Positions 1 to 8,858 of a stretch of DNA of 64,000 bases are shown here, piece by piece. Under the pieces are notes generated by a model. That model made no database searches and was not told the origin of the DNA. It worked only from the letters and a program-made list of their open reading frames with translations. Both the position numbers and the translations under genes were made by a program. Position 1 is the stretch's first letter; the number at the start of each line of letters is the position of its first letter. The stretch is from the NCBI GenBank assembly GCA_900105225.1, contig LT629764.1, forward strand, positions 1,231,501-1,295,500, written 5' to 3'. Source of the stretch: Paenibacillaceae bacterium GAS479 (GTDB taxonomy: Bacteria > Bacillota > Bacilli > Paenibacillales > Paenibacillaceae).

Positions 1-106
1 CCCCGAACAGTCCCGCAACGGATCGGATCAACAGCCACAGCAACCCGGCTACAATAACCAAGAGCAGTAGTCCGCCGAGCGGAAGCCGCCTTTTTCTACG
101 GAACAT
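1..106 (-). CDS. N-terminal fragment of a membrane-anchored protein (cut by window edge)
   Basis: Only the first 35 codons are inside the window. The fragment starts with a basic stretch (FRRKRRLP) followed by about 19 hydrophobic residues rich in Leu, Val and Ile, so the protein is anchored in the membrane or exported with its N-terminus inside. The ATG at 106 follows a GGTGAGGAG ribosome site directly upstream on the minus strand. It lies 27 bases downstream of the VanZ-like gene and so is probably the next gene of the exopolysaccharide operon. Nothing in these residues identifies the family. Confidence 0.6.
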   Translation of the reverse strand, partial: MFRRKRRLPLGGLLLLVIVAGLLWLLIRSVAGLFG

Positions 107-133
107 CTCCTCACCCCTGTCCCACAAAATGCC

Positions 134-682
134 TTAAGATATGAGGCGGAGTAAGGGTTTAGACCTGCGGATCGCCTTCGAGATCATATATAGAACAACC
201 ACCCCGAGGCTGCCGCCGATCATATCGATCAGGACGTCCTCGGGGTTGGGGGTGCGCGATAGGGAAAATTGCTGGTTGTACTCGTCCAAGCAGGCAATCA
301 GCGCCGTCAATGACAGCGCGATGAATGCAGAAAGGCCACTGTTGACCCTGTATTGGCGTAACAGCAGCCAAGCAATCGCTGCAAGCACGGCGTATATGAA
401 CAGATGAGCCGCCTTTCGGAAAAGGAATTCCACCAGATCATAGGGATTGAACTTTGTCATAAAAAACTGGCCGTTGTAATGGAAAGACATCGGTGGCAGA
501 ATCTTGGTCACCGTCTCAGCATCAAACTTGCGCTCCAACGCTGGTTTGATGCTTTGAGTCTGATACGACTGGTTCGATAAAACAAAAATGATTACAATCC
601 ATGACAGCAGGCAGCCCCATAACAGTGCTTTAAGCCGTCCAGAGCGGGCTTGCTTGCCGGGATTCCGGAAGCCTCTGTTCAT
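134..682 (-). CDS. VanZ-family membrane protein
   Basis: A 182-residue integral membrane protein with about four hydrophobic segments. The VanZ signature is visible: FRKAAHLFIYAVLA in the middle, then DEYNQQF followed by R-x-P-N-P-E-D-V-L-I-D and a last membrane segment. VanZ proteins were named for low-level teicoplanin resistance; most chromosomal members have no proven reaction and often sit in cell-surface polymer loci, as here after the LCP gene. The start at 682 (MNRGF) is chosen because GGATGTGA lies seven bases upstream. In-frame GTG (715) and ATG (700) codons have no ribosome site, so the start is the least certain part. Confidence 0.8.
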   Translation of the reverse strand: MNRGFRNPGKQARSGRLKALLWGCLLSWIVIIFVLSNQSYQTQSIKPALERKFDAETVTKILPPMSFHYNGQFFMTKFNPYDLVEFLFRKAAHLFIYAVLAAIAWLLLRQYRVNSGLSAFIALSLTALIACLDEYNQQFSLSRTPNPEDVLIDMIGGSLGVVVLYMISKAIRRSKPLLRLIS

Positions 683-723
683 GGCGTTTTCACATCCCAT
701 TCGAGTTATTAGCACTATCCAGC

Positions 724-1674
724 TTACTGCAGCGCTGCCTTTCCTTGCTGCTGATGCTCTTTGATCAAGTCGTGTACGCGGTTTCGCTCTGCCTGATCAA
801 CCATGTAGTAATAGATGCCGCCGATTCTTGTACCTCGGCCCGTGATTTCCTGCTGAGAGATCCCTTCGATTTTCGGGCGGTAGTTCATGAGCAGATCCTT
901 CATCCTGTCAAACGAGATATCCGTTTTCACATTGCTTCCGATCTGCTCCAGCATGCCGCTGGCCTTGGTCAAGCTACTGACAGTGAGCGCATTTTTCATT
1001 ACTTGCTGGATAATGTCGCGTTGACGGTTCTGCCGCCCAAAGTCGCCCCGTGGATCGTCGTAGCGCATACGGGAGTAGAGTAACGCCTGCTCGCCGCTTA
1101 GCAACAATTCACCCTTTTCGAACGTTTGACCCTCATAAGTAAAGGTGAACGAATTGTCTACTTTCACGCCGCCAAGCAGATCAACCACTTTCTCAAAACC
1201 TTCCATATTGACCTTCACGTAGTAGTCCACCGGATAGTCGAGGAAGCTCTCTACTGTCTGTACTGCCATCGTTACGCCTCCAAAGGCGTAAGCGTGGTTA
1301 ATCTTATCTTCCATGTCTCGGCCGACAATCGTCGTCCTTGTATCTCGTGGGATACTCAGCATGATTACATCGTTTTTCTCTGGATTGACGGCGAGCACCA
1401 TCATCGTATCGGCCCGTCCCACATCATTTTTCCGCTCGTCAACTCCCATTACCAAAACGGTGAATGGAAGATTGTCAGAGGGAACCGATTCAGCTGCAGG
1501 CTGAATTCCATTATCCTTGCTCACATAAACCGGACGTTTCGTCGGTTCATACACCTTGTTGGCGGTGCTTTTAATGGAATTGTAAAAGTACAAACCAAAA
1601 CCGAATGCTGCCGCCCCAGCAACAAGAAAAACCGAAAGGACGCCAATCAAAACTCGTCTCCGTTTCAGGCTCAT
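724..1674 (-). CDS. LytR-CpsA-Psr (LCP) family transferase
   Basis: LCP proteins sit outside the membrane and move a finished polymer from its undecaprenyl carrier to peptidoglycan, so this gene would fix the polysaccharide made by the upstream genes to the wall. The 316 residues show a short cytoplasmic basic start (KRRR), one membrane segment (about 8-30), a linker, then the LCP core: VLVMGVDER, GRADTMMVL and LSIPRDTR, with the conserved Asp and Arg residues that hold the pyrophosphate lipid, and the later R-x-R-x-D-D-P-R-G-D-F-G-R-Q-N-R-Q block. Length is normal for the TagU/LytR group. AAAGGAG precedes the ATG. It overlaps the preceding gene by four bases (ATGA). Confidence 0.92.
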   Translation of the reverse strand: MSLKRRRVLIGVLSVFLVAGAAAFGFGLYFYNSIKSTANKVYEPTKRPVYVSKDNGIQPAAESVPSDNLPFTVLVMGVDERKNDVGRADTMMVLAVNPEKNDVIMLSIPRDTRTTIVGRDMEDKINHAYAFGGVTMAVQTVESFLDYPVDYYVKVNMEGFEKVVDLLGGVKVDNSFTFTYEGQTFEKGELLLSGEQALLYSRMRYDDPRGDFGRQNRQRDIIQQVMKNALTVSSLTKASGMLEQIGSNVKTDISFDRMKDLLMNYRPKIEGISQQEITGRGTRIGGIYYYMVDQAERNRVHDLIKEHQQQGKAALQ

Positions 1675-2819
1675 GGGGTATCAAGCTCCTTTGTGCCGGC
1701 TCGAGCGCGCTTACCCAGCAAATGCTTCAGCCGGAGCCGATAGATTCGAAAATACAGGGACAACAAAGAACCGCTTTTATCTTCCCTGAACTGGGAGCGC
1801 GCATAATCCGCTGGCGGCAAAAATAAATACTTGAAGTGACTGAGCATGGCTGCCGGCTTGTCATAGGTCACAAAGACGGAGAAAAAACGGAACAGATAGT
1901 ACCGGCGGCTTTTGACACCAATTCCGGCCTCGCGCATAAGACGCTCGCTCCAGAGGGGCCAGCGCCTCTTGCGATCCATCGGTTTGATCCATTGCAAAGC
2001 CGGACAAAGCCGATATACGAGCGATAGCACGGCTGTCAACTTGGCAAGATTGCCGTCTTGGCGCGCCTTATCCCATAGCGACTCATACGAGAAAGTATCC
2101 CAGGTGCGGTCGAGGATCTGAGCAACGTCGACGATGTACTTCATAGAGAGCATTTGGTGATTGAAGCCATGCAGGGCAGTATGGTAGAGACAGTCTTCAT
2201 CATTCAGCTCGAAGATATGGTTGTAGCCGGATAACGGCATCGTTCGGCTCCATAACGACTCCATATCCGTCTCATGGCCATGCGAGCGTAAAATGCTCCA
2301 GTGAAGCTCCACCGCCAGGAAAGGGAACATCGGATTATCATAAAATTTGTTGAACAGCAGGTGAAAGTGATCTTCATCGGGCTGCTCGCTTTCCACGAAA
2401 CTCAGCTTCTGCAACAGCGCAGACGCCCGTTCCAGATCCGCCGGCCGAACGAGCACATCCATATCGGTCGTTGGTCTTGCCGCGAAGTGGCCGAAGAAAC
2501 GCTCCGCCATGCGGATGCCTTTGAGAGTGATGAGCGGAATGCCCTCTTTCTCAAATGCCCGCAAAAGCTTCCTCTGCTCTGCCCGAATCAGCATATTCTG
2601 GAACAGGACGCGCTCCGATTCCGCCTTCAACTCCCCATGGAGCCATGCGGGTATTTGCTCCAGCAGGTTCCGGCTTTGTAGCAGATGGTAGAATTGACTG
2701 CCGGTGAAAGAGTCTCGGATATCCTCCCAAGCCTTTTCCCAGTTCAAGTCGCTTCGCCACAGCGTCTTTTCCTTTCCATATATCTGATTCAGCAAGCGGA
2801 TCGCTTCGCTCGTTTTCAT
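1671..2819 (-). CDS. Nucleotidyltransferase-family protein (NTP_transf_5 type)
   Basis: A 382-residue soluble protein. Around residues 90-125 it carries the pattern of the PF14907-type nucleotidyltransferases: an LKG motif (PLITLKGIRMAERF), then RPTTDMDVLVRP with the two acidic residues of a polymerase-beta-like active site. A second conserved patch is AVELHWSI followed by ALHGFNH. Such proteins are common in capsule and exopolysaccharide loci and in some peptide-natural-product loci; their substrate is generally unknown. Translation is coupled to the LCP gene downstream through a four-base overlap, which supports a role in the same polymer pathway. The reaction is inferred, not shown. Confidence 0.75.
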   Translation of the reverse strand: MKTSEAIRLLNQIYGKEKTLWRSDLNWEKAWEDIRDSFTGSQFYHLLQSRNLLEQIPAWLHGELKAESERVLFQNMLIRAEQRKLLRAFEKEGIPLITLKGIRMAERFFGHFAARPTTDMDVLVRPADLERASALLQKLSFVESEQPDEDHFHLLFNKFYDNPMFPFLAVELHWSILRSHGHETDMESLWSRTMPLSGYNHIFELNDEDCLYHTALHGFNHQMLSMKYIVDVAQILDRTWDTFSYESLWDKARQDGNLAKLTAVLSLVYRLCPALQWIKPMDRKRRWPLWSERLMREAGIGVKSRRYYLFRFFSVFVTYDKPAAMLSHFKYLFLPPADYARSQFREDKSGSLLSLYFRIYRLRLKHLLGKRARAGTKELDTP

Positions 2820-2861
2820 CGCGTTCTTCCTTTCCGGGCCCTCGTCATAACATAAGTTGAA

Positions 2862-4199
2862 TTAGAATAGCAGGGCAGGGCTTTGCTCCTTGACGCCTTT
2901 GTTCAGATTAGGACGGCCCACCGAGTAATAGATAAATGAAGTCCCGGCCAGTTCTTCCTCTGTAAACTGGTTGCGCCCGTCAATGAGCACGGGACGGCGC
3001 AGCAGCGTCTCCAGACGGGTCAGCGGATATTCGCGGAACTCCCGCCACTCCGTCAGCAAACAAAGCGCATCGGCTCCCGTTGCCGCCTCCTCCGCACTGC
3101 TACAATAGGCTACATTTCCATGCTGCATCCCACGGCTGAAGTTCTCTTGTGCAACCGGATCGTAAGCCCGCACCTTCGCTCCGAGATCCAATAACGTCTG
3201 AATGATCTCGAATGCCGGGGCATCCCGCACATCATCCGTTTCAGGCTTGAAGGCAAGCCCCCATATCGCCACCGTCTTGCCTGCAAGCTCGCCGAGCGTC
3301 GTCTCCAGCTTGCGGATGACATTGAAGCGCTGATCCTTGTTGACCTCAACGACAGACTTCAGCAGCTTAAATTCATAGTCCACGTGGCCGGCGATCTGAA
3401 TGAGCGCTTCCGTATCCTTCGGGAAACAAGAGCCGCCATAACCGATGCCGGCTTTCAGGAATGAGGAGCCGATGCGCTGGTCGTAGCCCATACCCTCTGC
3501 GACTTGGGTCACATCCGCTCCGACCTTCTCGCAAATGTTGGCGATTTCGTTGATGAACGATATTTTCGTAGCGAGGAAGGCATTGGAAGCGTACTTGATC
3601 ATCTCGGCGCTGCGAATATCCGTGAGCAGGATGTTATCTGTGAGTGGCCGATGCAGCGCCGATAGCCGTTCTCTGGCTGTCGGACTGTCCGCTCCAATGA
3701 CAATGCGGTCTGGATTCAACGTATCGCGGATAGCCGACCCTTCCCGCAGGAACTCCGGCACCGAGGCAATGTCAAAGGGATGAATCGTATTCTCGGACAA
3801 AATGCTGCCAATCTTTTCGTTCGTGCCGACGGGCACCGTGCTTTTCGTCACGATAACTTTGTAGCCGTTGATCGACTCACCAATTTCCTTGGCCGCCTGC
3901 CGAATATAGGAGAGATTGGCCTCGCCACTTGGCAGGGATGGTGTGCCGACTGCGAGGATGACGACATCCGCCGCGCGCACCGCTTCAGGTAGATCCGTCG
4001 TGAAGCTGAGCCTGCCTGCCGAAACATTGGAAGCAATCAGCTCTTTGAGGCCTGGCTCGTAGATCGGGACCTCTCCGCTTTGCAGCTTCCCGATTTTATC
4101 CTCCATTTTGTCCACACAGATAACCTCATTGCCCAGCTCAGCAAAACATACTCCCGACACCAGTCCGACATAACCAGTTCCAATCACAGCAAGTTTCAT
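2862..4199 (-). CDS. ugd: UDP-glucose 6-dehydrogenase
   Basis: Oxidises UDP-glucose to UDP-glucuronate with two NAD+, supplying an acidic sugar for the polysaccharide. The 445 residues begin with the Rossmann motif GTGYVGLVSG (7-16). The family signatures YEPGL (47-51), TKSTVPVGT (118-126) and the catalytic GGSCFPKD with Cys258 are all present, followed by the C-terminal domain (WGLAFKPETDDVRDAP). This is the TuaD/Ugd type; the GDP-mannose dehydrogenase branch looks similar, but the nearby galU gene makes UDP-glucose the likely substrate. It lies 15 bases after manC in the same orientation. Confidence 0.92.
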   Translation of the reverse strand: MKLAVIGTGYVGLVSGVCFAELGNEVICVDKMEDKIGKLQSGEVPIYEPGLKELIASNVSAGRLSFTTDLPEAVRAADVVILAVGTPSLPSGEANLSYIRQAAKEIGESINGYKVIVTKSTVPVGTNEKIGSILSENTIHPFDIASVPEFLREGSAIRDTLNPDRIVIGADSPTARERLSALHRPLTDNILLTDIRSAEMIKYASNAFLATKISFINEIANICEKVGADVTQVAEGMGYDQRIGSSFLKAGIGYGGSCFPKDTEALIQIAGHVDYEFKLLKSVVEVNKDQRFNVIRKLETTLGELAGKTVAIWGLAFKPETDDVRDAPAFEIIQTLLDLGAKVRAYDPVAQENFSRGMQHGNVAYCSSAEEAATGADALCLLTEWREFREYPLTRLETLLRRPVLIDGRNQFTEEELAGTSFIYYSVGRPNLNKGVKEQSPALLF

Positions 4200-4214
4200 C
4201 TCTCTATTCGCTCC

Positions 4215-5588
4215 TTATCCGATAGGCTGAACGTAATGCAAAATCTCTTCCCAGTTCATAAACAGCCGGACAATATCATCCTCAACCAGTTCGTGGCCGC
4301 TCTGTACTTCAATAATCTCCAGGTCGGCCACTGCCTTGACGCTATGCAGCATCCCGGCTGGCACCAGAACGACATCCCCGGGCAGCAGCTCCCGATGTTT
4401 GCCGTCCAGAATCAGCTCGCCTCTTCCCGCCGTAACCGTCCATACCTCGCTCCGCCGATTATGGTACTGATAGCTGAGATTTTTGCCGGCTGCGATGCAG
4501 ATCCGTTTCGTTAGAACCTCGCGGCCGTCATCGTATTTCACATAGTCCACAACTTTGTAAGTACCCCAGCGGCGTTCCTCGAACATCGGACGCAGCTCCT
4601 GGCTCCCGTTCACATCCTTGATCCGAGAGCTGACCGACTTCTCGGATACGAGAATGCCGTCCGGGCTCGCCGCTACAACGATTCCAGATACACCCATCAC
4701 GGTAATGGGAATATCCAGCTCATTAATGAGATGTGTATCCACGCAATCCTCCGTGACGATGCCTTTACCGACAACACGCTCTTTCATCTCTCCGGTCAGC
4801 GTGTCCCAGGTTCCTAGATCGCGCCATACTCCGCTGTAGGAAGCGACCGCCACATGCTTCAGCTTCTCAACTACCTCGTAATCAAAGCTGTTTTTGGGCA
4901 GCTTGCGGTACTGCTTCACCATCTCTTCGTATTGGATGGGGAGATTCATCGAGATCAACAGATTAATGATGCGGTCTAGTCGGAACGCAAAAACCCCGCA
5001 GTTCCAAAGCGCTCCCTGCTCGATTAGAGCAGCCGCTTCTTCCCTTCGGGGCTTTTCCTTAAAGCTATTTACTTGTTGAAAACGACTGTTGCCTCCATCA
5101 GAAGAAGGAACGATGTAACCGAAACTTTCCGATGGATGCTCCGGCACCACTCCAATCAGAGCCAGCTCCGCTTCCGATTCCAGGACGGCCCCTTCCAGAG
5201 ACTTGATCGCGTCATAAAAGGAATCATCTACATAGGGGTCAACCGGCATAATCGCCACGACCTCGTTCAGCGGCACTCCAGCAATGGAATACAGATAAGT
5301 AGCTGCAAGCGCTATTGCCGGGAATGTATCCCTACGCTCTGGCTCCACGATGATAGGTACCTCATGGCCGAGCTGGCTTTGCAGCACCTCGACCTGCGAG
5401 CGGCTAGTAGCGATGTAGCTTCCCTGTGCCAGCCCCGCTTGCCCGAGTTGTCTCCACACCCGCTGCACCATAGACTCGCTCGAACCGTCTGGACCCGTAA
5501 GCAGCGGTAGAAACTGCTTGGATCGCAGATCGTTGGACAGCGGCCACAGGCGTTTACCGGAGCCGCCCGATAGAAGTACCGTTTTCAT
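4215..5588 (-). CDS. manC: Mannose-1-phosphate guanylyltransferase with type II mannose-6-phosphate isomerase cupin domain
   Basis: A 457-residue two-domain enzyme. The N-terminal sugar-nucleotide pyrophosphorylase domain starts with LSGGSGKRLWPLS and KQFLPL, and holds the VE-PE-RR-DT-PAIALA and FKEKP motifs; it makes GDP-mannose from mannose-1-phosphate and GTP. The C-terminal cupin (about 345-450) has the metal-site pattern YQYHNRRSEVW, then GRGELILDG and LLPGDVVLVPAG, typical of bifunctional AlgA/ManC proteins. The start is placed at 5588 because AAAGGAGG stands just before it; the longer reading frame to 5663 has no ribosome site. The 5' end overlaps rfbD by 35 bases. No phosphomannomutase or GDP-mannose dehydratase gene is visible nearby, so plain mannose is the probable product use. 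Confidence 0.9.
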   Translation of the reverse strand: MKTVLLSGGSGKRLWPLSNDLRSKQFLPLLTGPDGSSESMVQRVWRQLGQAGLAQGSYIATSRSQVEVLQSQLGHEVPIIVEPERRDTFPAIALAATYLYSIAGVPLNEVVAIMPVDPYVDDSFYDAIKSLEGAVLESEAELALIGVVPEHPSESFGYIVPSSDGGNSRFQQVNSFKEKPRREEAAALIEQGALWNCGVFAFRLDRIINLLISMNLPIQYEEMVKQYRKLPKNSFDYEVVEKLKHVAVASYSGVWRDLGTWDTLTGEMKERVVGKGIVTEDCVDTHLINELDIPITVMGVSGIVVAASPDGILVSEKSVSSRIKDVNGSQELRPMFEERRWGTYKVVDYVKYDDGREVLTKRICIAAGKNLSYQYHNRRSEVWTVTAGRGELILDGKHRELLPGDVVLVPAGMLHSVKAVADLEIIEVQSGHELVEDDIVRLFMNWEEILHYVQPIG

Positions 5589-6450
5589 GATTTTCCTCCT
5601 TTGATTCCAGTGCCAAAAGCTGCTTAAGCGCTTCTCTCCAGTGACGCATAGCCGGGAATCCATTCTCCTCTAGCGCATGATGAGCAAAGACCGAATAACC
5701 GGGACGCTTAGCAGGCCGGACGAACTGGTCGCTGGAGACAGCTTTGAGATCAACGGAAAGATCTGCTTCTTGAAAAATCGCTTCCGCGAACTCATGCCAG
5801 GAGCAACAATCCGAGTTGGAAACATGATAAATCCCATACCGATCAGTTCGGATCAGTTTTGCAATGCAACCAGCTAAGTCTTGGGTAAAAGTTGGGCTTC
5901 CAAACTGGTCATCCACCACAGACAGAGGCTTCCCTTGCCGGGCAAGATTCAGCATGGTACGGACGAAATTGTTCCCATGCAAGCCATACACCCAAGAGGT
6001 GCGAACAATGAACGTTTTCCCTGAATGAGCCAAGGCTTGCCGCTCCCCGTCCAGCTTGGATGCCCCATATACATTGACAGGATTTGTAGCTTCTGACTCC
6101 GAAATGGGTTCGCTAGCCGTTCCGTCAAATACGTAGTCCGTACTGACATAAACAAGCTTGGCTCCGGCTCTTTCCGCAGCCTGGGCAATATACCCTGCTC
6201 CATCACCGTTAACCTTATGAGCGATTTCCGGTTCCGCCTCAGCCTGATCAACCTTGGTATAGGCACCGCTATGAATGATGATATCCGGACCAATTTCGTC
6301 CACAACCCTATACACCTCGGACGGGTTAGAAAAATCTAGCTCCTTACGGGTCAGACCGAATACCTCATAACCTTCAGACAACAGCAAAGAGACCAGATCG
6401 GTTCCGAGCTGGCCTCCTGCACCTGTCACGATAACGCGCTGTTTAACCAT
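5554..6450 (-). CDS. rfbD: dTDP-4-dehydrorhamnose reductase
   Basis: Last step of dTDP-L-rhamnose synthesis: NADPH reduction of dTDP-4-keto-rhamnose. The 298-residue short-chain dehydrogenase has the N-terminal VTGAGGQLGTDL nucleotide site, HSGAYTKVDQAE, the YVSTDYVFDG segment and the catalytic Y-x3-K as YGASKLDGE. The WVYGLHGNNFV and DDQFGSPT blocks are diagnostic of RfbD. An alternative start lies 33 bases upstream (MGMTSS), but neither has a strong ribosome site; the ATG at 6450, which overlaps the rfbB stop by eight bases, gives the usual N-terminus for the family and suggests coupled translation. Confidence 0.92.
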   Translation of the reverse strand: MVKQRVIVTGAGGQLGTDLVSLLLSEGYEVFGLTRKELDFSNPSEVYRVVDEIGPDIIIHSGAYTKVDQAEAEPEIAHKVNGDGAGYIAQAAERAGAKLVYVSTDYVFDGTASEPISESEATNPVNVYGASKLDGERQALAHSGKTFIVRTSWVYGLHGNNFVRTMLNLARQGKPLSVVDDQFGSPTFTQDLAGCIAKLIRTDRYGIYHVSNSDCCSWHEFAEAIFQEADLSVDLKAVSSDQFVRPAKRPGYSVFAHHALEENGFPAMRHWREALKQLLALESKEENHENGTSIGRLR

Positions 6451-7462
6451 TTGCCGTCTGACCGTAGAGGAAGTCATACCCATTCAAATATTGGCCGGAT
6501 TGAATATCTCGCCACCAAACTTCATTCGCCAAATACCAGTCAATAGTTTCCACGATCCCGGTCTCAAACGTATACTTAGGCTTCCAGCCGAGCTCCGACT
6601 CTAGCTTAGCGGGATCGATCGCATAACGGCGATCGTGTCCAAGCCGGTCCTCTACATAACGAATCAGATCCTTGGATTTCCCGAGGCGCTCAAGGATAAG
6701 CTCCACAATCTGGATATTTGTCCGTTCATTATGCCCGCCGATGTTGTATACTTCACCCGGCTGGCCTTGATGAAGCACCAGATCGATCGCAGCAGCATGA
6801 TCGCGCACATGCAGCCAGTCGCGGACATTCAAGCCATCTCCGTAGATTGGCAGCGGCTTGCCGTCCAACGCATGAGTAATCATGAGCGGAATAAGCTTTT
6901 CCGGGAAATGATAGGGACCATAGTTATTGGAGCAACGAGTAATGTTTACGTTCAAGCCATAGGTTTCATGGTAGGCTCGAACGAGCAGATCACCGGCAGC
7001 CTTGCTTGCGGAATAAGGACTGTTTGGCGCAAGCGGCGTTTCCTCTGTGAAAAAGCCCGTTGCCCCAAGAGAACCGTAAACCTCATCCGTAGAGATTTGG
7101 ATGTATTTTTTGATCCCATATGTACGAGCCGCTTCCAGCAACACTTGAGTACCAGAAATATTCGTCGTGACGAAAATGCCTGGATCACTAATGCTGCGAT
7201 CCACATGAGATTCAGCCGCAAAATTAATAATGGCTGTAATCGAATGACTGCGCAACAGATGCCGTACAAGCGCTTCATTGCAAATATCGCCTTTGACAAA
7301 ATGATAGTTATCGTCGTTCTCCAGATCCATCAAGTTATCCAGATTGCCCGCATAGGTGAGCTTATCCAGGTTAACTATCGTATAGTCGGGATGAATTTCG
7401 CTCATATGACGAATAAAGTTGCTGCCAATAAAGCCTGCTCCACCTGTAACCAGTAGGTTCAT
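6443..7462 (-). CDS. rfbB: dTDP-glucose 4,6-dehydratase
   Basis: Second step of dTDP-L-rhamnose synthesis: NAD+-dependent conversion of dTDP-glucose to the 4-keto-6-deoxy sugar. The 339 residues show the GGAGFIGSNF dinucleotide motif (7-16), NFAAESHVDRS, the STDEVYGS active-site segment (Thr-Asp-Glu catalytic residues) and the Y-x3-K pair as YSASKAAGD. The CSNNYGPYHFPEKLIP and GDGLNVRDWLHV blocks are classic RfbB. Length is normal. It sits 21 bases after rfbC and overlaps rfbD. Confidence 0.96.
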   Translation of the reverse strand: MNLLVTGGAGFIGSNFIRHMSEIHPDYTIVNLDKLTYAGNLDNLMDLENDDNYHFVKGDICNEALVRHLLRSHSITAIINFAAESHVDRSISDPGIFVTTNISGTQVLLEAARTYGIKKYIQISTDEVYGSLGATGFFTEETPLAPNSPYSASKAAGDLLVRAYHETYGLNVNITRCSNNYGPYHFPEKLIPLMITHALDGKPLPIYGDGLNVRDWLHVRDHAAAIDLVLHQGQPGEVYNIGGHNERTNIQIVELILERLGKSKDLIRYVEDRLGHDRRYAIDPAKLESELGWKPKYTFETGIVETIDWYLANEVWWRDIQSGQYLNGYDFLYGQTANG

Positions 7463-7483
7463 CTCTCTACATCTCCCTTTGAT

Positions 7484-8029
7484 CTAAAAATTATGCTCAG
7501 CCTCATGAATGCCCGGATGAATCTTGTCCTTGTCCGAAAGCATAACCTTCGTCGTCGGCCAATCGATACCAAGCTCGGGGTCATCCCAGCGAATCCCACG
7601 ATCATGCTCCTTGGAATAATACTCATCCACCTTGTACATTACCTGAGTATTGGCAGTGAGCGTGCAGAACCCATGAGCGAATCCTTTTGGTACAAGCAAC
7701 TGGCGCTTGTTAGCTTCACTTAAGATAAAACCTTGCCACTGGCCAAAAGTGGAGGATTGCTTGCGCAGATCGACTACCACATCGTAGATTGCACCACTTA
7801 TACAGCGTACAAGCTTCGTCTGAGCTTTCGGACTCAACTGGTAATGAAGCCCCCGCAGCGTACCAGGCTCTTGTGACAGCGAGTGGTTATCCTGAATAAA
7901 ATTATGCTCGATTCCAGCCTGCCGAAATTTCTGCTCATTATAACTTTCCGTAAAAAAGCCCCGATTGTCGCCGAATACATCGGTCTCTACAATCAGGACT
8001 CCGTTAAGCTTGCTAGTAACAATATTCAT
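7484..8029 (-). CDS. rfbC: dTDP-4-dehydrorhamnose 3,5-epimerase
   Basis: A 181-residue cupin epimerase acting between RfbB and RfbD. Family marks: GFFTESYNEQKF, FIQDNHSLS, GTLRGLHYQ with the catalytic His, KLVRCISGAIYDVVVDLR with the catalytic Asp, FGQW, LLVPKGFAHGF and the late DEYYSKEHDRGIRWDDP segment. Length is the norm for the family. It is preceded by rfbA with 15 bases between them and followed by rfbB, the order A-C-B-D. Confidence 0.95.
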   Translation of the reverse strand: MNIVTSKLNGVLIVETDVFGDNRGFFTESYNEQKFRQAGIEHNFIQDNHSLSQEPGTLRGLHYQLSPKAQTKLVRCISGAIYDVVVDLRKQSSTFGQWQGFILSEANKRQLLVPKGFAHGFCTLTANTQVMYKVDEYYSKEHDRGIRWDDPELGIDWPTTKVMLSDKDKIHPGIHEAEHNF

Positions 8030-8044
8030 GTCGGCTCAGGCTCC

Positions 8045-8794
8045 TTAGACTTTGGCCATTTGGCGGCCGAAATTCAAGTCGAACGTATCGTGGCGAACAA
8101 GTTCATTGGCATGCGCCCATGATTCATGCGTACCTGCATCCGTCCACCAGCCACTAAGCACATCATAGGTCAGCAAGCCTTTTTGAATATAGGCATTGTT
8201 AACATCCGTAATCTCCAGTTCGCCCCGGCCGGAAGGTTTAAGCTCCTTGACGATCTCGAATACATTATTGTCGTACATATAAATACCAGTTACCGCCATC
8301 GTGCTTTTCGGCTGCTTCGGCTTCTCTTCAATGGAGACGATCAACGAACCACTCAGCTCTGCTACTCCATATCTTTCTGGATCATGAACTTCCTTGAGCA
8401 GAATTTTTGCTCCGCTGCCTTGTTGCTTGAAGTTATCCACGAATGGCTTCATGTCATCCTGGAACACGTTGTCACCGAGAATGACAGCCATCGACTCATT
8501 CCCAATGAAACCACGTGCTAGACCAAGCGCCTGTGCAATACCGCCGGCTTGATCCTGTACCTTATAGGTAAAGCTGACGCCGAATTCATAACCACTGCCC
8601 AAAAGATTAACGACATCGCCCATATGGTCACGTCCCGTGACAATGAGGATGTCGTCAATTCCTGCTGCTTTTAATTTATAAATGGAATGGTAAATCATCG
8701 GATACTGACCTACCGGGAGTAAGTGCTTGTTGGTCACCTTGGTTAAAGGATAAAGCCGTGAACCTGTACCGCCTGCGAGGATAATGCCTTTCAT
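8045..8794 (-). CDS. rfbA: Glucose-1-phosphate thymidylyltransferase
   Basis: Makes dTDP-glucose from glucose-1-phosphate and dTTP, the entry step to dTDP-L-rhamnose. The 249 residues begin [18 protein letters not shown] with the G-G-x-G-x-R-L-x-P-L-T nucleotide signature and Lys ([12 protein letters not shown]), then [24 protein letters not shown] and TGIYMYD. It is the short form, lacking the C-terminal extension of the 290-residue RmlA enzymes, as often seen in Firmicutes. AGGAGAT precedes the ATG. It is the first gene of the rhamnose block. Confidence 0.93.
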   Translation of the reverse strand: MKGIILAGGTGSRLYPLTKVTNKHLLPVGQYPMIYHSIYKLKAAGIDDILIVTGRDHMGDVVNLLGSGYEFGVSFTYKVQDQAGGIAQALGLARGFIGNESMAVILGDNVFQDDMKPFVDNFKQQGSGAKILLKEVHDPERYGVAELSGSLIVSIEEKPKQPKSTMAVTGIYMYDNNVFEIVKELKPSGRGELEITDVNNAYIQKGLLTYDVLSGWWTDAGTHESWAHANELVRHDTFDLNFGRQMAKV

Positions 8795-8858
8795 ATTAAC
8801 ATCTCCTAATTGATTGATGAATGATCTAAAAATAATTAATTTTATTTATTGATAAATC